Positions 1-9,468 of a DNA stretch of 64,000 nucleotides are shown here, one piece after another; the stretch's first letter is position 1; every line of letters begins with the position of its first letter. The notes beneath the pieces were generated by a model, which saw only the letters and a list, made by a program, of their open reading frames with translations, had not been told where the DNA came from and searched no databases. Position numbers and translations under genes: made by a program. The stretch is from Mucilaginibacter cryoferens (lineage in GTDB: Bacteria > Bacteroidota > Bacteroidia > Sphingobacteriales > Sphingobacteriaceae): positions 62,001-126,000 of the forward strand of contig NZ_JACHCR010000005.1 of assembly GCF_014205845.1 (NCBI RefSeq). Direction: 5' to 3'.

Positions 1-1
1 C

Positions 2-379
2 CTTTACATGCAAAATCAGCTATTAAGGGATACTGATGTAATGAGTATGAGCCATGGATTAGAAGTGAGAGTGCCTTTTTTGGATGAAGATTTTACAGCA
101 ACCGCCCAAAATATTTCACAGGCAATCCGGTTTAACAACCAGCAACCAAAAAAAATACTGATCGATAGCTTTAACAACCTGCTCCCAACAGCAGTTTGGA
201 ACAGACCAAAAATGGGTTTTACTTTTCCCCTGCAACAATGGATGAACCAATACAGCCCTATAAGCGACAGCACCCTATACAAAGGCAAGCTGGCACAAAA
301 CACTATTAAAAAATTTAAAAGCAACCAAATACACTGGTCAAAAGCGTTTGCTCTTTACCAGATACAGGCGCATGTGTAA
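2..379 (+). CDS. Asparagine synthetase-like protein, C-terminal part (5' end outside window)
   Basis: Only the last ~125 codons are present; the reading frame is open to the window edge, so the ATG at 8 is probably internal. The segment SMSHGLEVRVPFLD and the following basic helix with PKKILI and the PKMGF motif are typical of the synthetase (ATP-pyrophosphatase) domain of glutamine-hydrolysing asparagine synthetases. Such AsnB-like enzymes are common in polysaccharide clusters, where they are thought to amidate uronic acids or other sugar carboxyls instead of making asparagine. Its stop overlaps the start of the next glycosyltransferase by 8 bp, so it belongs to the same operon. The glutaminase half cannot be seen, so glutamine use is inferred from the family. 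Confidence 0.85.
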   Translation, partial: LYMQNQLLRDTDVMSMSHGLEVRVPFLDEDFTATAQNISQAIRFNNQQPKKILIDSFNNLLPTAVWNRPKMGFTFPLQQWMNQYSPISDSTLYKGKLAQNTIKKFKSNQIHWSKAFALYQIQAHV

Positions 380-1490
380 AAAAATTATCCTTTTTACATT
401 ACAAACATTTAGCACCACCGGCGGCATTCAAAAAATGACCCGTACCCTGGGGCATTCGCTATACCGCCTCTCTCAAACCAATAAGTGGAATTTTGAGTTA
501 TGGTCTGCTTATGACAAGCAAGAAGATTTGATGCCACAATATATGCCTGCCAGCACTTTCAAAGGTTTTGGTGTTAACCGAGTGGGCTTTGTTCTAGAAG
601 CTATCAGCAAATCGCTAAGGCCCGATGTCATTATTTTAAGCCATATCAACCTGGCAATTATAGGCCTGATTATAAAATTAGTTAACCCCAAATGCAAGGT
701 TTGGCTTATTGCACACGGCATTGAGGTTTGGCGGCCACTATCATTTGTAAAAAAAACTGTGCTAAAGCATTGCGATAAAGTAATATGCGTAAGCAACTTT
801 ACCTGCGAGCAAATGGTAAAAAGGCACCATATTAACCCGGCTATTTGCGAGGTGTTAAACAATGCCATAGATCCTTTTATGAAACTGCCTGCAAGTTTCA
901 TAAAACCGCAGCATTTAATTGCCCGGTACAAATTAAAACCAGATCAACCTGTTATATTTACGTTAACCCGTCTTGCATCAACAGAGCAATACAAAGGCTA
1001 TGAGCATGTTATACAAGCTATTAGTAGTATAAAGAATAACTACCCCAACATAAAGTATATTCTATCAGGAAAATACGATGCCAAAGAAGAGATCAGGATA
1101 AAAAACCTGATAGAACAGCATCATGCTACAGACCAGGTAATACTTACCGGCTTTATTGAAGAGGATGAGCTATCCGATCACTTTTTATTGGCCGATATGT
1201 TTGTATTACCAAGTAAAAAAGAAGGTTTTGGTATTGTATTTATTGAAGCCCTGGCTTGCGGCCTGCCCGTTATTTGTGGCAATGCCGATGGTAGTATTGA
1301 TGCCATAAGAAACGGCGAACTTGGCCATGCTATAAACGTAGATGATGTAACCGAACTTAGTAAATGTATATACCAACATTTACAATCGCCACCAACACCT
1401 GCCAAACGCGAGTACTTGCAACAACAATGCATCCAACATTTTAACGAAACAGATTACATGCAAAAACTACAACTGCTATTAACCCAATGA
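372..1490 (+). CDS. GT4-family glycosyltransferase
   Basis: This is a GT-B fold glycosyltransferase of about 372 aa that transfers a nucleotide-activated sugar to a growing glycan on the cytoplasmic side of the membrane. The N-terminal half carries the loop TFSTTGGIQKMTR, typical of the acceptor domain. The C-terminal half has the GT4 signature, with the EGFGIVFIEALACGLPVI stretch containing the E-x7-E pair that contacts the donor nucleotide sugar. I chose the ATG at 372 because the protein then begins MCKKIILFTL, the usual beta-1 strand; the longer frame from 348 would lie inside the upstream gene. The 3' end shares an ATGA with the ABC permease gene. Donor and acceptor are not predictable. 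Confidence 0.9.
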   Translation: MCKKIILFTLQTFSTTGGIQKMTRTLGHSLYRLSQTNKWNFELWSAYDKQEDLMPQYMPASTFKGFGVNRVGFVLEAISKSLRPDVIILSHINLAIIGLIIKLVNPKCKVWLIAHGIEVWRPLSFVKKTVLKHCDKVICVSNFTCEQMVKRHHINPAICEVLNNAIDPFMKLPASFIKPQHLIARYKLKPDQPVIFTLTRLASTEQYKGYEHVIQAISSIKNNYPNIKYILSGKYDAKEEIRIKNLIEQHHATDQVILTGFIEEDELSDHFLLADMFVLPSKKEGFGIVFIEALACGLPVICGNADGSIDAIRNGELGHAINVDDVTELSKCIYQHLQSPPTPAKREYLQQQCIQHFNETDYMQKLQLLLTQ

Positions 1491-2350
1491 GTATGCTACC
1501 CGAAGAAAAGTGGGATATTGAACTAACCCCACACAGCAGCTTGTTTGATTTAAAACTGAATGATGTATGGCATTACCGCGATTTGCTAATGCTGCTTGTA
1601 AGGCGCGATTTTGTTTCTTTTTACAAACAAACTATTCTGGGGCCGCTATGGTTTTTTATCCAACCGCTATTTACCACCATTATTTACACCTTTATATTTG
1701 GCAACCTGGCCAATATCTCTGCAGATAACTTAGATAAACCACTATTTTACATGGCAGGGATTACAGCCTGGAATTATTTTGCCGATTGCCTTACAAAAAC
1801 CTCTTCTGTTTTTACGGCAAATGCGGGCCTTTTTGGTAAAGTATATTTCCCAAGGCTAATTGTTCCGTTAAGTATTGTGGTTTCTAACCTTATCAGGTTT
1901 GGCGTTCAGATGGCGCTCTTTTTTATAACCATGGCTTTTTATGCTATAAAGGGTTCAAACGTTCATCCCAATATTTACCTGTTGTTATTTCCCTTTTTAT
2001 TGATATTAATGGCGATGTTAGGTTTAGGACTCGGCATGATCGTATCTGCCCTCACCACAAAATATCGCGATCTGAGCTTTCTTATCACCTTTGGTATACA
2101 GCTCATGATGTATTTAACTACGGTTATTTACCCCCTATCTACAGTAAAAGAAAAGTACCCAAAATACGAATGGCTGGTTGAGTATAATCCGATGACCCCT
2201 ATCATAGAAGCCTTCAGGTATGGTTTTTTGGGTAAGGGTACATTTACCATGTTATCCCTTGGTGTTACCGCAGCAATAACCACGGTGATACTTTTAGTTG
2301 GGATTGTAATTTTTAACCGTGTTGAACGCACATTTATTGATACTGTATAA
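1487..2350 (+). CDS. ABC-type polysaccharide export permease (Wzm-like)
   Basis: A 287-aa inner-membrane permease of the ABC-2 family with about six hydrophobic segments. The N-terminal part (WHYRDLLMLLVRRDFVSFYK followed by LGPLWFFIQP) is the cytoplasmic amphipathic helix and first membrane helix seen in Wzm, TagG and KpsM proteins. It should form the channel through which a finished lipid-linked polysaccharide is exported to the periplasm, driven by the ATPase encoded 3 bp downstream. The start overlaps the upstream stop as ATGA. An exporter of this type normally moves complete chains, which contrasts with the Wzy-like protein at 24910-26322. Confidence 0.93.
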   Translation: MSMLPEEKWDIELTPHSSLFDLKLNDVWHYRDLLMLLVRRDFVSFYKQTILGPLWFFIQPLFTTIIYTFIFGNLANISADNLDKPLFYMAGITAWNYFADCLTKTSSVFTANAGLFGKVYFPRLIVPLSIVVSNLIRFGVQMALFFITMAFYAIKGSNVHPNIYLLLFPFLLILMAMLGLGLGMIVSALTTKYRDLSFLITFGIQLMMYLTTVIYPLSTVKEKYPKYEWLVEYNPMTPIIEAFRYGFLGKGTFTMLSLGVTAAITTVILLVGIVIFNRVERTFIDTV

Positions 2351-2353
2351 GAT

Positions 2354-3595
2354 ATGTCCACGGTAATAAAAGTCGAGGATCTTTCAAAAGCTTACCAGCT
2401 AGGCGAAATTGGCACAGGAACGATATCGCGCGACCTGGAACGCTATTGGGCGCGAATCCGTGGCAAAGAAGATCCTTTTTTAAAGATAGGTGAAGTTAAC
2501 GATCGCTCAAAAAAAGGCGAAAGTGATATTGTATGGAGCTTAAAGGATATCAATTTTGATATTGAGCAAGGCGATGCAGTAGGTATAATAGGCCGTAATG
2601 GAGCAGGTAAAAGCACTTTGCTAAAAATACTAAGCAGGGTTACCGCCCCCACCACCGGTTCGGTTAAAGTAAAAGGTCGTATAGCCAGCTTGCTGGAAGT
2701 AGGTACAGGCTTTCACCCCGAGTTAAGTGGCAAGGAAAACATCTACCTTAATGGCGCTATACTGGGCATGCGCAAGGCCGAAATAAAACGAAAGTTTGAG
2801 GAAATAGTTGATTTTTCGGGCGTTGAAAGATATATTGATACACCAGTAAAACGCTATTCGTCGGGCATGTATGTGCGCCTGGCCTTTGCAGTGGCCGCGC
2901 ACCTCGAATCGGAGATACTGATTGTTGATGAAGTATTAGCCGTTGGCGATGCCGAATTTCAGAAAAAATGCCTGGGCAAAATGGGCGATGTAAGTAAGGG
3001 CGAAGGCCGCACGGTATTGTTTGTGAGCCACAATATGGCGGCGGTGAGTCAGCTTTGCAGTAAAGCCATTTTATTGAAAAATGGAGGATTAGATAGCTAC
3101 AAAAGTGTAAAATCAATAATTGAGCTTTACTTATCCTCCAATACTAAAAACGACTTTTTTACTTCTACCGATAAAAACAGCTTTTTCAAAAAGGTATTTT
3201 TATTAAATGAGAAACTTCAGCCGAGTACGGCGTTCTTGTTTAACCAAAATATCAATATAAATTTCGAGTTAACCATTTTAGAGATAATGGTAGGCCTAAC
3301 GCTTAGCTTTATTATCAAAGATTCGTACGAAAACGCGATTACAAGCAGCCACTTTTTACTGAGCGGAAAACTGGGTGAAACACTTAGTATTTCGGCGTTC
3401 ATCCCCCCCAATTATATAATACCCGGCAATTACAAACTCGAATCTGTACTGCATATCCCCAATACAAGATTTGTGCAACAATTACCTTTCGTTATCAATT
3501 TTACAATTGAAGACTCGGGAAGCATCCATTCGCTGTACGTAAATAATAATTTAGGGCAAATTGCCTTACCCATTGTTTGGCAACAAATTACATGA
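2354..3595 (+). CDS. ABC-type polysaccharide export ATPase with C-terminal domain (Wzt-like)
   Basis: A 413-aa ATPase partner of the preceding permease. Walker A is GRNGAGKST (residues 80-88), the signature is YSSGM (168-172), Walker B is ILIVDE (188-193) and the switch histidine is H226. The long N-terminal insertion before the core and the VDEVLAVGDAEFQ stretch are typical of Wzt/TagH proteins. Residues ~260-413 form an extra beta-rich domain like the Wzt C-terminal domain, which in known systems binds the modified non-reducing end of the glycan and so selects finished chains. This suggests that chain ends carry a cap. The stop overlaps the next start (ATGA). Confidence 0.93.
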   Translation: MSTVIKVEDLSKAYQLGEIGTGTISRDLERYWARIRGKEDPFLKIGEVNDRSKKGESDIVWSLKDINFDIEQGDAVGIIGRNGAGKSTLLKILSRVTAPTTGSVKVKGRIASLLEVGTGFHPELSGKENIYLNGAILGMRKAEIKRKFEEIVDFSGVERYIDTPVKRYSSGMYVRLAFAVAAHLESEILIVDEVLAVGDAEFQKKCLGKMGDVSKGEGRTVLFVSHNMAAVSQLCSKAILLKNGGLDSYKSVKSIIELYLSSNTKNDFFTSTDKNSFFKKVFLLNEKLQPSTAFLFNQNININFELTILEIMVGLTLSFIIKDSYENAITSSHFLLSGKLGETLSISAFIPPNYIIPGNYKLESVLHIPNTRFVQQLPFVINFTIEDSGSIHSLYVNNNLGQIALPIVWQQIT

Positions 3596-4266
3596 TAGCA
3601 TTTTTACGAAAACTTAAATCATTCTTCAGCCCCCAAAGCAATGCTCAACAAAATCAGCCTCAAAGCCTGGTTAAATACCGGGTTGGTTTAAACACTATCA
3701 TAGATAACTGTAACATTGCCAACCAAACATCTATAGGGGCCAATTGCTATCTGTATAAAACCAGCATAAGCGATTTTACCTACCTGGCCGTAAATGTGAG
3801 TGTGATGAATACCGTTATAGGTAAATTTTGCTCCATCGCCCAGGGCGTAAGCATCTGTACAGGCAGGCATCCTTCATCAACCTTTGTATCAACGCACCCA
3901 GCCTTTTTTTCGCCGCATGCCCAATGTGGGATTACGTTTGCAACAGAAAGCCATTTTAAAGAAATGGGCCAAACCACAATAGGCAACGACGTTTGGATAG
4001 GCACCAATGCCATTATTATGGATGATATAATAATAGGCGATGGCGCAATTATAGGCGCAGGTGCCATAGTAACCAAAAATGTACCGCCTTATGCTATTGT
4101 TGCCGGCAACCCCGCCAAACTGCTGCGATATCGCTTTGAAAAAAATGAGATCGATTTTTTATTAGCATACAAATGGTGGGAAAAAGACCCATCATGGATA
4201 AAAGAAAATTACAAGCATTTTCATGATATAAAATCTTTCATGAAAAATTTTGATACAAACCAATGA
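3592..4266 (+). CDS. Hexapeptide-repeat acetyltransferase (CatB/XAT-like)
   Basis: A left-handed beta-helix acyltransferase of about 224 aa that probably O- or N-acetylates a sugar from acetyl-CoA. Isoleucine-rich hexapeptide repeats run through residues ~30-175 and end in GNDVWIGTNAIIMDD and IGAGAIVTKNVPPYAIVAGNPAK, the acetyl-CoA-binding coil and the usual C-terminal cap of this family. A loop containing TGRHPSSTF and THPAFFS holds the likely catalytic histidines. A longer TTG-initiated frame begins at 3577, but the ATG at 3592 overlaps the wzt stop in the ATGA manner used across this operon, so I prefer it. The 3' end overlaps the fucosyltransferase start by 4 bp. Confidence 0.9.
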   Translation: MIAFLRKLKSFFSPQSNAQQNQPQSLVKYRVGLNTIIDNCNIANQTSIGANCYLYKTSISDFTYLAVNVSVMNTVIGKFCSIAQGVSICTGRHPSSTFVSTHPAFFSPHAQCGITFATESHFKEMGQTTIGNDVWIGTNAIIMDDIIIGDGAIIGAGAIVTKNVPPYAIVAGNPAKLLRYRFEKNEIDFLLAYKWWEKDPSWIKENYKHFHDIKSFMKNFDTNQ

Positions 4267-5129
4267 TCATCGTAAAACTACAGGGGGGATTAGGTAACCA
4301 AATGTTTCAGTATGCAGCAGCGCGAAGCATATCTGGCAATAGCCCGGTTTATTTCGATACCGCCTTTTTGAACAGCCATACACAAAGCACAAGTACGTTT
4401 ACGGCAAGAAATTTAGAGTTGAGTGTTTTTAATAATATTCCATTCCTCGAAGTTGCAAAATTCACTAAGCACTTATTGGAGGGCAAGAAAACTATACACC
4501 GGTATTTGAAACGTATATTTTTACCCCAAGGACGTTTTATTTACCAAACGGAAAAAAACGAGCTTATTGATCTTAGCAAAATAAAATCGTCGCTGGTTTA
4601 TCTGGATGGCTATTTTCAATCCGAAGAATATTTAAAATCCATTAGCGGACAACTGTTGCACGATTTTAAATTCCCTTCACTAACCGGTGAAAGTAAGGCT
4701 ATCGATGATAAAATTGCCGCTGCCGATAACGCTGTCAGTATCCACGTGCGCCGCGGCGATTATTTAAAGCCCGAAATAAATGCCTATCATGGGTTGCTTT
4801 CGCTATCCTATTACCAGGCGGCTCAAAAAAAAGTAGAGGCACAGGTAGTTCGCCCGTCCTATTTTATTTTTTCGGATGATCCTGAGTGGTGCCAGGCTAA
4901 TCTTTCTTTTTTCGGAGATAATGCCACCATAATTTCAAAAACAGGTGATAATAACTGGGAGGATATGTATTTGATGAGCCGGTGCCGGCACCATATTATT
5001 GCAAACAGCAGTTACAGTTGGTGGGGGGCATGGTTAAATAATAATCCGCAAAAAATAGTTATTGCACCCAATAATTGGTTTACATCGGTAAACACTGATA
5101 TTGTACCCGCGCAATGGACCAAGATTTAG
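4263..5129 (+). CDS. Alpha-1,2-fucosyltransferase (GT11)
   Basis: A 288-aa GT11 enzyme that transfers L-fucose from GDP-fucose in alpha-1,2 linkage. The N-terminal KLQGGLGNQMFQYAAAR, the HVRRGDY motif (residues 161-167, the GDP-fucose-binding HxRRxDY signature) and the late SSYSWWGAWL stretch are the three hallmark blocks of the family. It is the only enzyme in the locus whose donor can be named with confidence, so the glycan very likely contains L-fucose, although no GDP-fucose synthesis genes (gmd, fcl) lie in this window. Some GT11 members use galactose acceptors; the acceptor here is unknown. It overlaps the next gene by 16 bp. Confidence 0.93.
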   Translation: MIIVKLQGGLGNQMFQYAAARSISGNSPVYFDTAFLNSHTQSTSTFTARNLELSVFNNIPFLEVAKFTKHLLEGKKTIHRYLKRIFLPQGRFIYQTEKNELIDLSKIKSSLVYLDGYFQSEEYLKSISGQLLHDFKFPSLTGESKAIDDKIAAADNAVSIHVRRGDYLKPEINAYHGLLSLSYYQAAQKKVEAQVVRPSYFIFSDDPEWCQANLSFFGDNATIISKTGDNNWEDMYLMSRCRHHIIANSSYSWWGAWLNNNPQKIVIAPNNWFTSVNTDIVPAQWTKI

Positions 5130-6031
5130 TTTCGATAATTATGCCTGCCTATAACGCTGCCGAATATATCGCTGCAAGCATAGAAAGCGTACTTAACCAA
5201 ACCTATGCCAACTGGGAACTGCTTGTTATTGATGATGGCTCAACAGACAACACCGCAGCCATTGTAAACCAGTTTAAAAATGCCGATCGACGCATAAAAT
5301 ACCTATATCAACAAAATGGCCGGCAGGGCAAAGCCCGAAACCTGGGCATTAAACACAGCAGCGGTACCTATATCGCTTTTTTAGATGCCGACGATAAATG
5401 GACAGCAGACAAGCTCACTATCCAGATAAACATCCTATTTGCTGATAAAAATACCGACCTCCTTTTTTCGCAAGGCTATAGCCTCACCGGCAGCCAGGTT
5501 GAAGATTATAACGTAGAGATTAAAGACGTATGGAACATCACCGATTTCGATGATTTTATCGCCCAAAACCGTATCCCTATTTTATCTGTCTTGGCAAAAA
5601 AAGAGGTGCTACTACAGGTAAACGGATTTACGGAAAATAACCATATTCAAAACGTTGAGGATTACCATTTGTGGTTAAAACTGCTTATCGGCAACAAGAT
5701 ATTTAAATCAATCCCCAACAGGCTTTTTTACTACCGCATTCATAGCAGCCAGTCTACGTTTAATGGTAATAATACCGCAACGCCTGTTTTTTATGTTTAT
5801 CAGGATCTGTTTAATTCGTACCTTGATGATAACGTAAGAGGAGTAATTATAGATAAATTAAAATGGTTCATCTTCAATAAAGATTTTCACCTCGAATGTC
5901 TTCATCTTATTATATCTCATCTCAATTATAAGGGCAAAGCAATGATTGCCTTTATAATTAAAAAGCTGTTTGCAAAGCCAAAGCCGCTATCGCAAAAAGC
6001 CGTGTTTAATCTTGTCTCCGTTTTCGGGTAG
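5114..6031 (+). CDS. GT2-family glycosyltransferase
   Basis: A GT-A fold glycosyltransferase of 305 aa. The N-terminus LVSIIMPAYNAAEYIAASI, the VIDDGSTDNT nucleotide-binding block (residues ~41-50) and FLDADDKW (DXD-type metal site near residue 95) define the GT2 domain. A VEDYHLWLKL segment in the second half contains the acidic residue that probably acts as the catalytic base. It starts 16 bp inside the fucosyltransferase gene and is followed by a 34-bp gap, one of the few real gaps in this operon. The sugar transferred cannot be told. Confidence 0.92.
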   Translation: MDQDLVSIIMPAYNAAEYIAASIESVLNQTYANWELLVIDDGSTDNTAAIVNQFKNADRRIKYLYQQNGRQGKARNLGIKHSSGTYIAFLDADDKWTADKLTIQINILFADKNTDLLFSQGYSLTGSQVEDYNVEIKDVWNITDFDDFIAQNRIPILSVLAKKEVLLQVNGFTENNHIQNVEDYHLWLKLLIGNKIFKSIPNRLFYYRIHSSQSTFNGNNTATPVFYVYQDLFNSYLDDNVRGVIIDKLKWFIFNKDFHLECLHLIISHLNYKGKAMIAFIIKKLFAKPKPLSQKAVFNLVSVFG

Positions 6032-6065
6032 TTATTACTATCGGTTATTCAATCCCTGCCGTTAA

Positions 6066-6944
6066 ATGATGTATAAATTATCTGTTATAATTTGCCTATT
6101 TAATGAAGAACTATGCCTGATTACAGCATTGAGATCGTTGTATCTTAATAAAATTCACAAACAAACCGAAGTAATTATTATTGATGATTGCTCAACAAAC
6201 CCGGTAACATTGAGGTTATTGAGCTTATTGGAAAAATTCACCACGTACAAGGTTATCCGCAGCAAACAAAACCTTGGCCTTTCTAATTCCCGCAATCTTG
6301 GATTCGAAAACGCCACCACACCTTACGTATTGCCCCTTGATGCCGATGACGTTTTCCCAGAACGTGCGTTAGACAATATTTATAAAACCTTTGTTGAAAA
6401 TCTTGACTTTGATTTTATAGCGGGCAACTACTATTTAAAAGATGTGCAAAGCGGCAAAACACAGGTTGTTGATTGTAGTAACATAGCCATATCAAATACG
6501 GTTGATATTAAAAAATTAGCAGCCGACTGGAAGCTACTAGGTACAAGCCCATGTAAAAAAGCTACCTGGCAAAAAATTGGCGGATATAATCTTAAATATT
6601 CCTACTCTATCCAGGACGTTGATTTTTGGATAAGGGTATTATCGGGCGGAAGTAAAGGTTTTTATCTAAACCAACCTATTTATACCTGGAACAGATCGGT
6701 AACTGGAATGAACATGAATTTCGATCGCCTTGATATGATCAAGCTGATCGAAGATCATCGGGAGTTTTATTTACTAAACAACTCGGCCGCTGAGCTGGAT
6801 AATAAAGTTTTTGAGGCATATTATCCATATAAACAAAAAAGCGTTTTACTGCCCTTAGGAAAGCTATCCTTCGCGAGGCTTAAGGCAGTCAACAAGCTCC
6901 GGCTTATCAGCTTTTATTTTAAAACGATGTTTAATGGCGCTTAA
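6066..6944 (+). CDS. GT2-family glycosyltransferase
   Basis: A 292-aa GT2 enzyme. The domain starts at once with LSVIICLFNEELCLITALRS, followed by IIIDDCSTN and LPLDADDVFP, which are the nucleotide and metal-binding blocks. NLGLSNSRNLGFENA is the usual donor-site helix. The QDVDFWIRVLSGG segment matches the base-containing acceptor region. Two ATG codons in tandem (6066 and 6069) could both serve as the start. The 3' end overlaps the next gene by 11 bp. Confidence 0.9.
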   Translation: MMYKLSVIICLFNEELCLITALRSLYLNKIHKQTEVIIIDDCSTNPVTLRLLSLLEKFTTYKVIRSKQNLGLSNSRNLGFENATTPYVLPLDADDVFPERALDNIYKTFVENLDFDFIAGNYYLKDVQSGKTQVVDCSNIAISNTVDIKKLAADWKLLGTSPCKKATWQKIGGYNLKYSYSIQDVDFWIRVLSGGSKGFYLNQPIYTWNRSVTGMNMNFDRLDMIKLIEDHREFYLLNNSAAELDNKVFEAYYPYKQKSVLLPLGKLSFARLKAVNKLRLISFYFKTMFNGA

Positions 6945-7764
6945 ACCAACATTTTCCATCATCATCCCAATCTACAATGCGGCCGACACCATAGCAAATT
7001 GTCTGGATAGTATTATAAGCCAGCATTACACCGATTTTGAAGTTTGGCTGATAGACGCAGTTTCTACAGACGAAACCATAACCATTGTAAAGGAGTATCA
7101 ATCGCAATACCCCTACTTCAATATCATATCCGAAAAAGACAAAGGTATTTACGATGCCATGAATAAAGGCATAAATGTATGTAACGGCGAATGGCTCTAT
7201 TTTTTGGGCAGCGATGATACATTATATGATAACTGCGTGCTTACTGCAATAACCGATAAAATTCGGGGATGTGATGATAGGGTAATTTACGGAAACGTGA
7301 TTATGCGTGGCGAGAACCAATGGAACCTCAACAACGTAATATTTAACGGCGAATATGACCTTGAAAAACTGCTCGACCATACCATAAATCACCAGGCAAT
7401 ATTTTATAACAAAGCTGTATTTGAAAAATGTGGCCTTTACGATCTGAAATATAAAACCAATGCCGATTATGATTTAAATTTGAGATGTTACGCCTTAACA
7501 ACTTTCCGCTATGTAAACATCATTGTTGCAAACTTTTTTGTTGGCGGTCAAAGTACCAACTTCCCCGATACTGAATTTCATAAAGATCGTGGCGCATTGT
7601 TTTTTAAATACTTCGGTAAAAAGATTTTCAGTAAATCCTTTATCAATTCAAGACTTTACCTGCAACAGGCCGCCTTGTCGGCCAGGTCGCCCCTTAATAT
7701 ATGGAAAAGAGGCATCTGTTTATTGGCATACACAAAATTAAAATTTCAATCTATTTTAGCTTAA
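6934..7764 (+). CDS. GT2-family glycosyltransferase (WfgS/WcaE-like subgroup)
   Basis: A 276-aa GT2 enzyme. FSIIIPIYNAADTIANCLDS and LIDAVSTDET form the nucleotide-binding half. The sequence EKDKGIYDAMNKGI followed by GEWLYFLGSDD is the characteristic pair of blocks of the subgroup that contains WfgS and colanic acid WcaE-like enzymes. A tyrosine-rich segment with TNADYDLNLR follows, as expected for the acceptor side. It overlaps the preceding gene by 11 bp and ends one base before the next gene. Donor and acceptor are unknown. Confidence 0.9.
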   Translation: MALKPTFSIIIPIYNAADTIANCLDSIISQHYTDFEVWLIDAVSTDETITIVKEYQSQYPYFNIISEKDKGIYDAMNKGINVCNGEWLYFLGSDDTLYDNCVLTAITDKIRGCDDRVIYGNVIMRGENQWNLNNVIFNGEYDLEKLLDHTINHQAIFYNKAVFEKCGLYDLKYKTNADYDLNLRCYALTTFRYVNIIVANFFVGGQSTNFPDTEFHKDRGALFFKYFGKKIFSKSFINSRLYLQQAALSARSPLNIWKRGICLLAYTKLKFQSILA

Positions 7765-7765
7765 C

Positions 7766-8698
7766 GTGTTAAATACGCCTATCCTGTTCATGATATTCAA
7801 CCGGCCCGATACCACTGAGCAGGTTTTTGCCGAAATCCGTAAACAGCAACCCAAATACTTATTTATTGCTGCAGATGGCCCGAGAGACAATAAACCCGAC
7901 GATGTGGAACAGGGTGACAGATGCAGGCAAATAGTATCAAGGGTTGATTGGGATTGCGAGATACAAACTTTATATCAGTCTAAAAACCTGGGTTGCGGCC
8001 TCGCTCCTGCTACCGCCATTACCTGGTTTTTTACACAGGTAATGGAGGGTATAATTTTGGAAGATGACTGCATCCCTAACGGCAGTTTTTTTGAGTTCTG
8101 TGAAAATCTGCTTGCCACCCATCGTCACAACATTAACGTGATGATGATTTGCGGCACCAGCTATCAACCCCAACCGCTAAACAACGATACCTATTATTTT
8201 TCTCAATATCCGCATGTATGGGGTTGGGCTACATGGCGACGGGCCTGGACCAAATACAACTTTAAGCTCGATAACGAAACCAATACAGTAAGAGCCAATG
8301 TAATAAGAAATACCTTCTTCAATAGCAGGGAACGCCGGTTATGGGAAGGCAATATGAAGATGATCATCAACGGGCTCGATGCCTGGGATTATCAGTGGAT
8401 GTACTGGATGTGGAAAAACAATGGCCTATGCGCCGTGCCCTGGAAAAACATGATTTCAAACATTGGCTTTGGGCCGCATGCTACACACACCTTTAATATC
8501 AGTTCAAATCAAAACCAAATGGAGCAGCACACAATTGAGGCTATCCATCATCCGAAACAAATTGCTATCAATAAAAAAGCTGATAGCTATGAACGGTACC
8601 ATATATTAATAGGCTCAAACGGCAGTTACTACGCAAATAAATTAAAGTCGGGTATAAAAAAAATTATCAAAATCCTGTTTAAAAACAATGCCAAATAA
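7766..8698 (+). CDS. Putative nucleotide-sugar-dependent glycosyltransferase (HlpA-like, GT-A fold)
   Basis: A 310-aa protein beginning LNTPILFMIFNRPDTTEQVF, with FIAADGPRD and GIILEDDCIP (EDD at residues 99-101, a probable metal-binding DXD equivalent). This pattern belongs to the nucleotide-diphospho-sugar transferase-like family often annotated in Bacteroidota as HlpA-like; the fold resembles GnT-I. SQYPHVWGWATWRRAW is a strongly conserved block of the family. The start is GTG, one base after the preceding stop. Its enzymatic activity is an inference from fold and context. It overlaps the DUF5672 gene by 11 bp. Confidence 0.8.
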   Translation: MLNTPILFMIFNRPDTTEQVFAEIRKQQPKYLFIAADGPRDNKPDDVEQGDRCRQIVSRVDWDCEIQTLYQSKNLGCGLAPATAITWFFTQVMEGIILEDDCIPNGSFFEFCENLLATHRHNINVMMICGTSYQPQPLNNDTYYFSQYPHVWGWATWRRAWTKYNFKLDNETNTVRANVIRNTFFNSRERRLWEGNMKMIINGLDAWDYQWMYWMWKNNGLCAVPWKNMISNIGFGPHATHTFNISSNQNQMEQHTIEAIHHPKQIAINKKADSYERYHILIGSNGSYYANKLKSGIKKIIKILFKNNAK

Positions 8699-9467
8699 GC
8701 TGGTAGCCGTAATAATTCCCATATACAAACAAAAGCCCGATGCTAATGAATTGCTTTCGCTAAAGCAATGTTTAACAATTTTAAAAAACTATCCCATAAT
8801 ATTCATAGCCCCCGACAAGCTGAATGCAGCTGCATATAAAGAGGCCTGTGAAGGCGCCCCATTTAAACTGGTAACTTTTAGTGACTTCTATTTTGACAAC
8901 CTAGCAGGCTATAATCAGCTTATGCTATCACCCGATTTTTATAAGACTTTTATCGATTATAAATTCATCCTCATTTATCAGCTGGATGCCTACGTTTTTA
9001 AAGATGAGTTAAACTACTGGTGCAGCCAAAACTATGATTTTATTGGCGCGCCACATATACCGCATGAAAACCAGGAAAATGAAATGCAGTTTTTAAAAGG
9101 CTATTCAAAATTTATAAACAGGGTTAACAGTATTTTTAAAACAAAACACAAAGTAAGTAATGTGGGCAACGGCGGTTTTTCTTTACGCAAAACCCAAACC
9201 TGCTACCTGCTGCTTAAAATACTAAAAGGAAAGGTTAAGATTTGGGGGCCCAATAACGAGGATGGTTTCTTTAAATATTGGGGAAATTTGTTTTACCCTT
9301 TCTTTAAACTGCCAACCGACGAATTGGCCATACGGTTCTCTATAGAAGAATCGCCTGCCCTATCCTTAAAAAAACTCAATGGTGAATTACCATTTGGCTG
9401 CCATGCCTTCGAAAAATACGAATGGGCAACCTGGGAACCATTAATTTTTAATAATAACAGATTATAG
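8688..9467 (+). CDS. DUF5672-family putative glycosyltransferase
   Basis: A 259-aa protein with the features of DUF5672: LVAVIIPIYKQ at the N-terminus, FILIYQLDAYVF in the middle (the LDA probably replacing a DXD), DFIGAPHIPH, then GNGGFSLRKTQTC and NEDGFF. The last conserved block, LPFGCHAFEKYEW, closes the family domain. The family is found in glycan gene clusters and is generally taken to be a GT-A-like glycosyltransferase, but I know of no proven reaction for it. The gene lies between two glycosyltransferase genes, with an 11-bp overlap upstream and 1 bp to the next start. Confidence 0.82.
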   Translation: MPNKLVAVIIPIYKQKPDANELLSLKQCLTILKNYPIIFIAPDKLNAAAYKEACEGAPFKLVTFSDFYFDNLAGYNQLMLSPDFYKTFIDYKFILIYQLDAYVFKDELNYWCSQNYDFIGAPHIPHENQENEMQFLKGYSKFINRVNSIFKTKHKVSNVGNGGFSLRKTQTCYLLLKILKGKVKIWGPNNEDGFFKYWGNLFYPFFKLPTDELAIRFSIEESPALSLKKLNGELPFGCHAFEKYEWATWEPLIFNNNRL

Positions 9468-9468
9468 T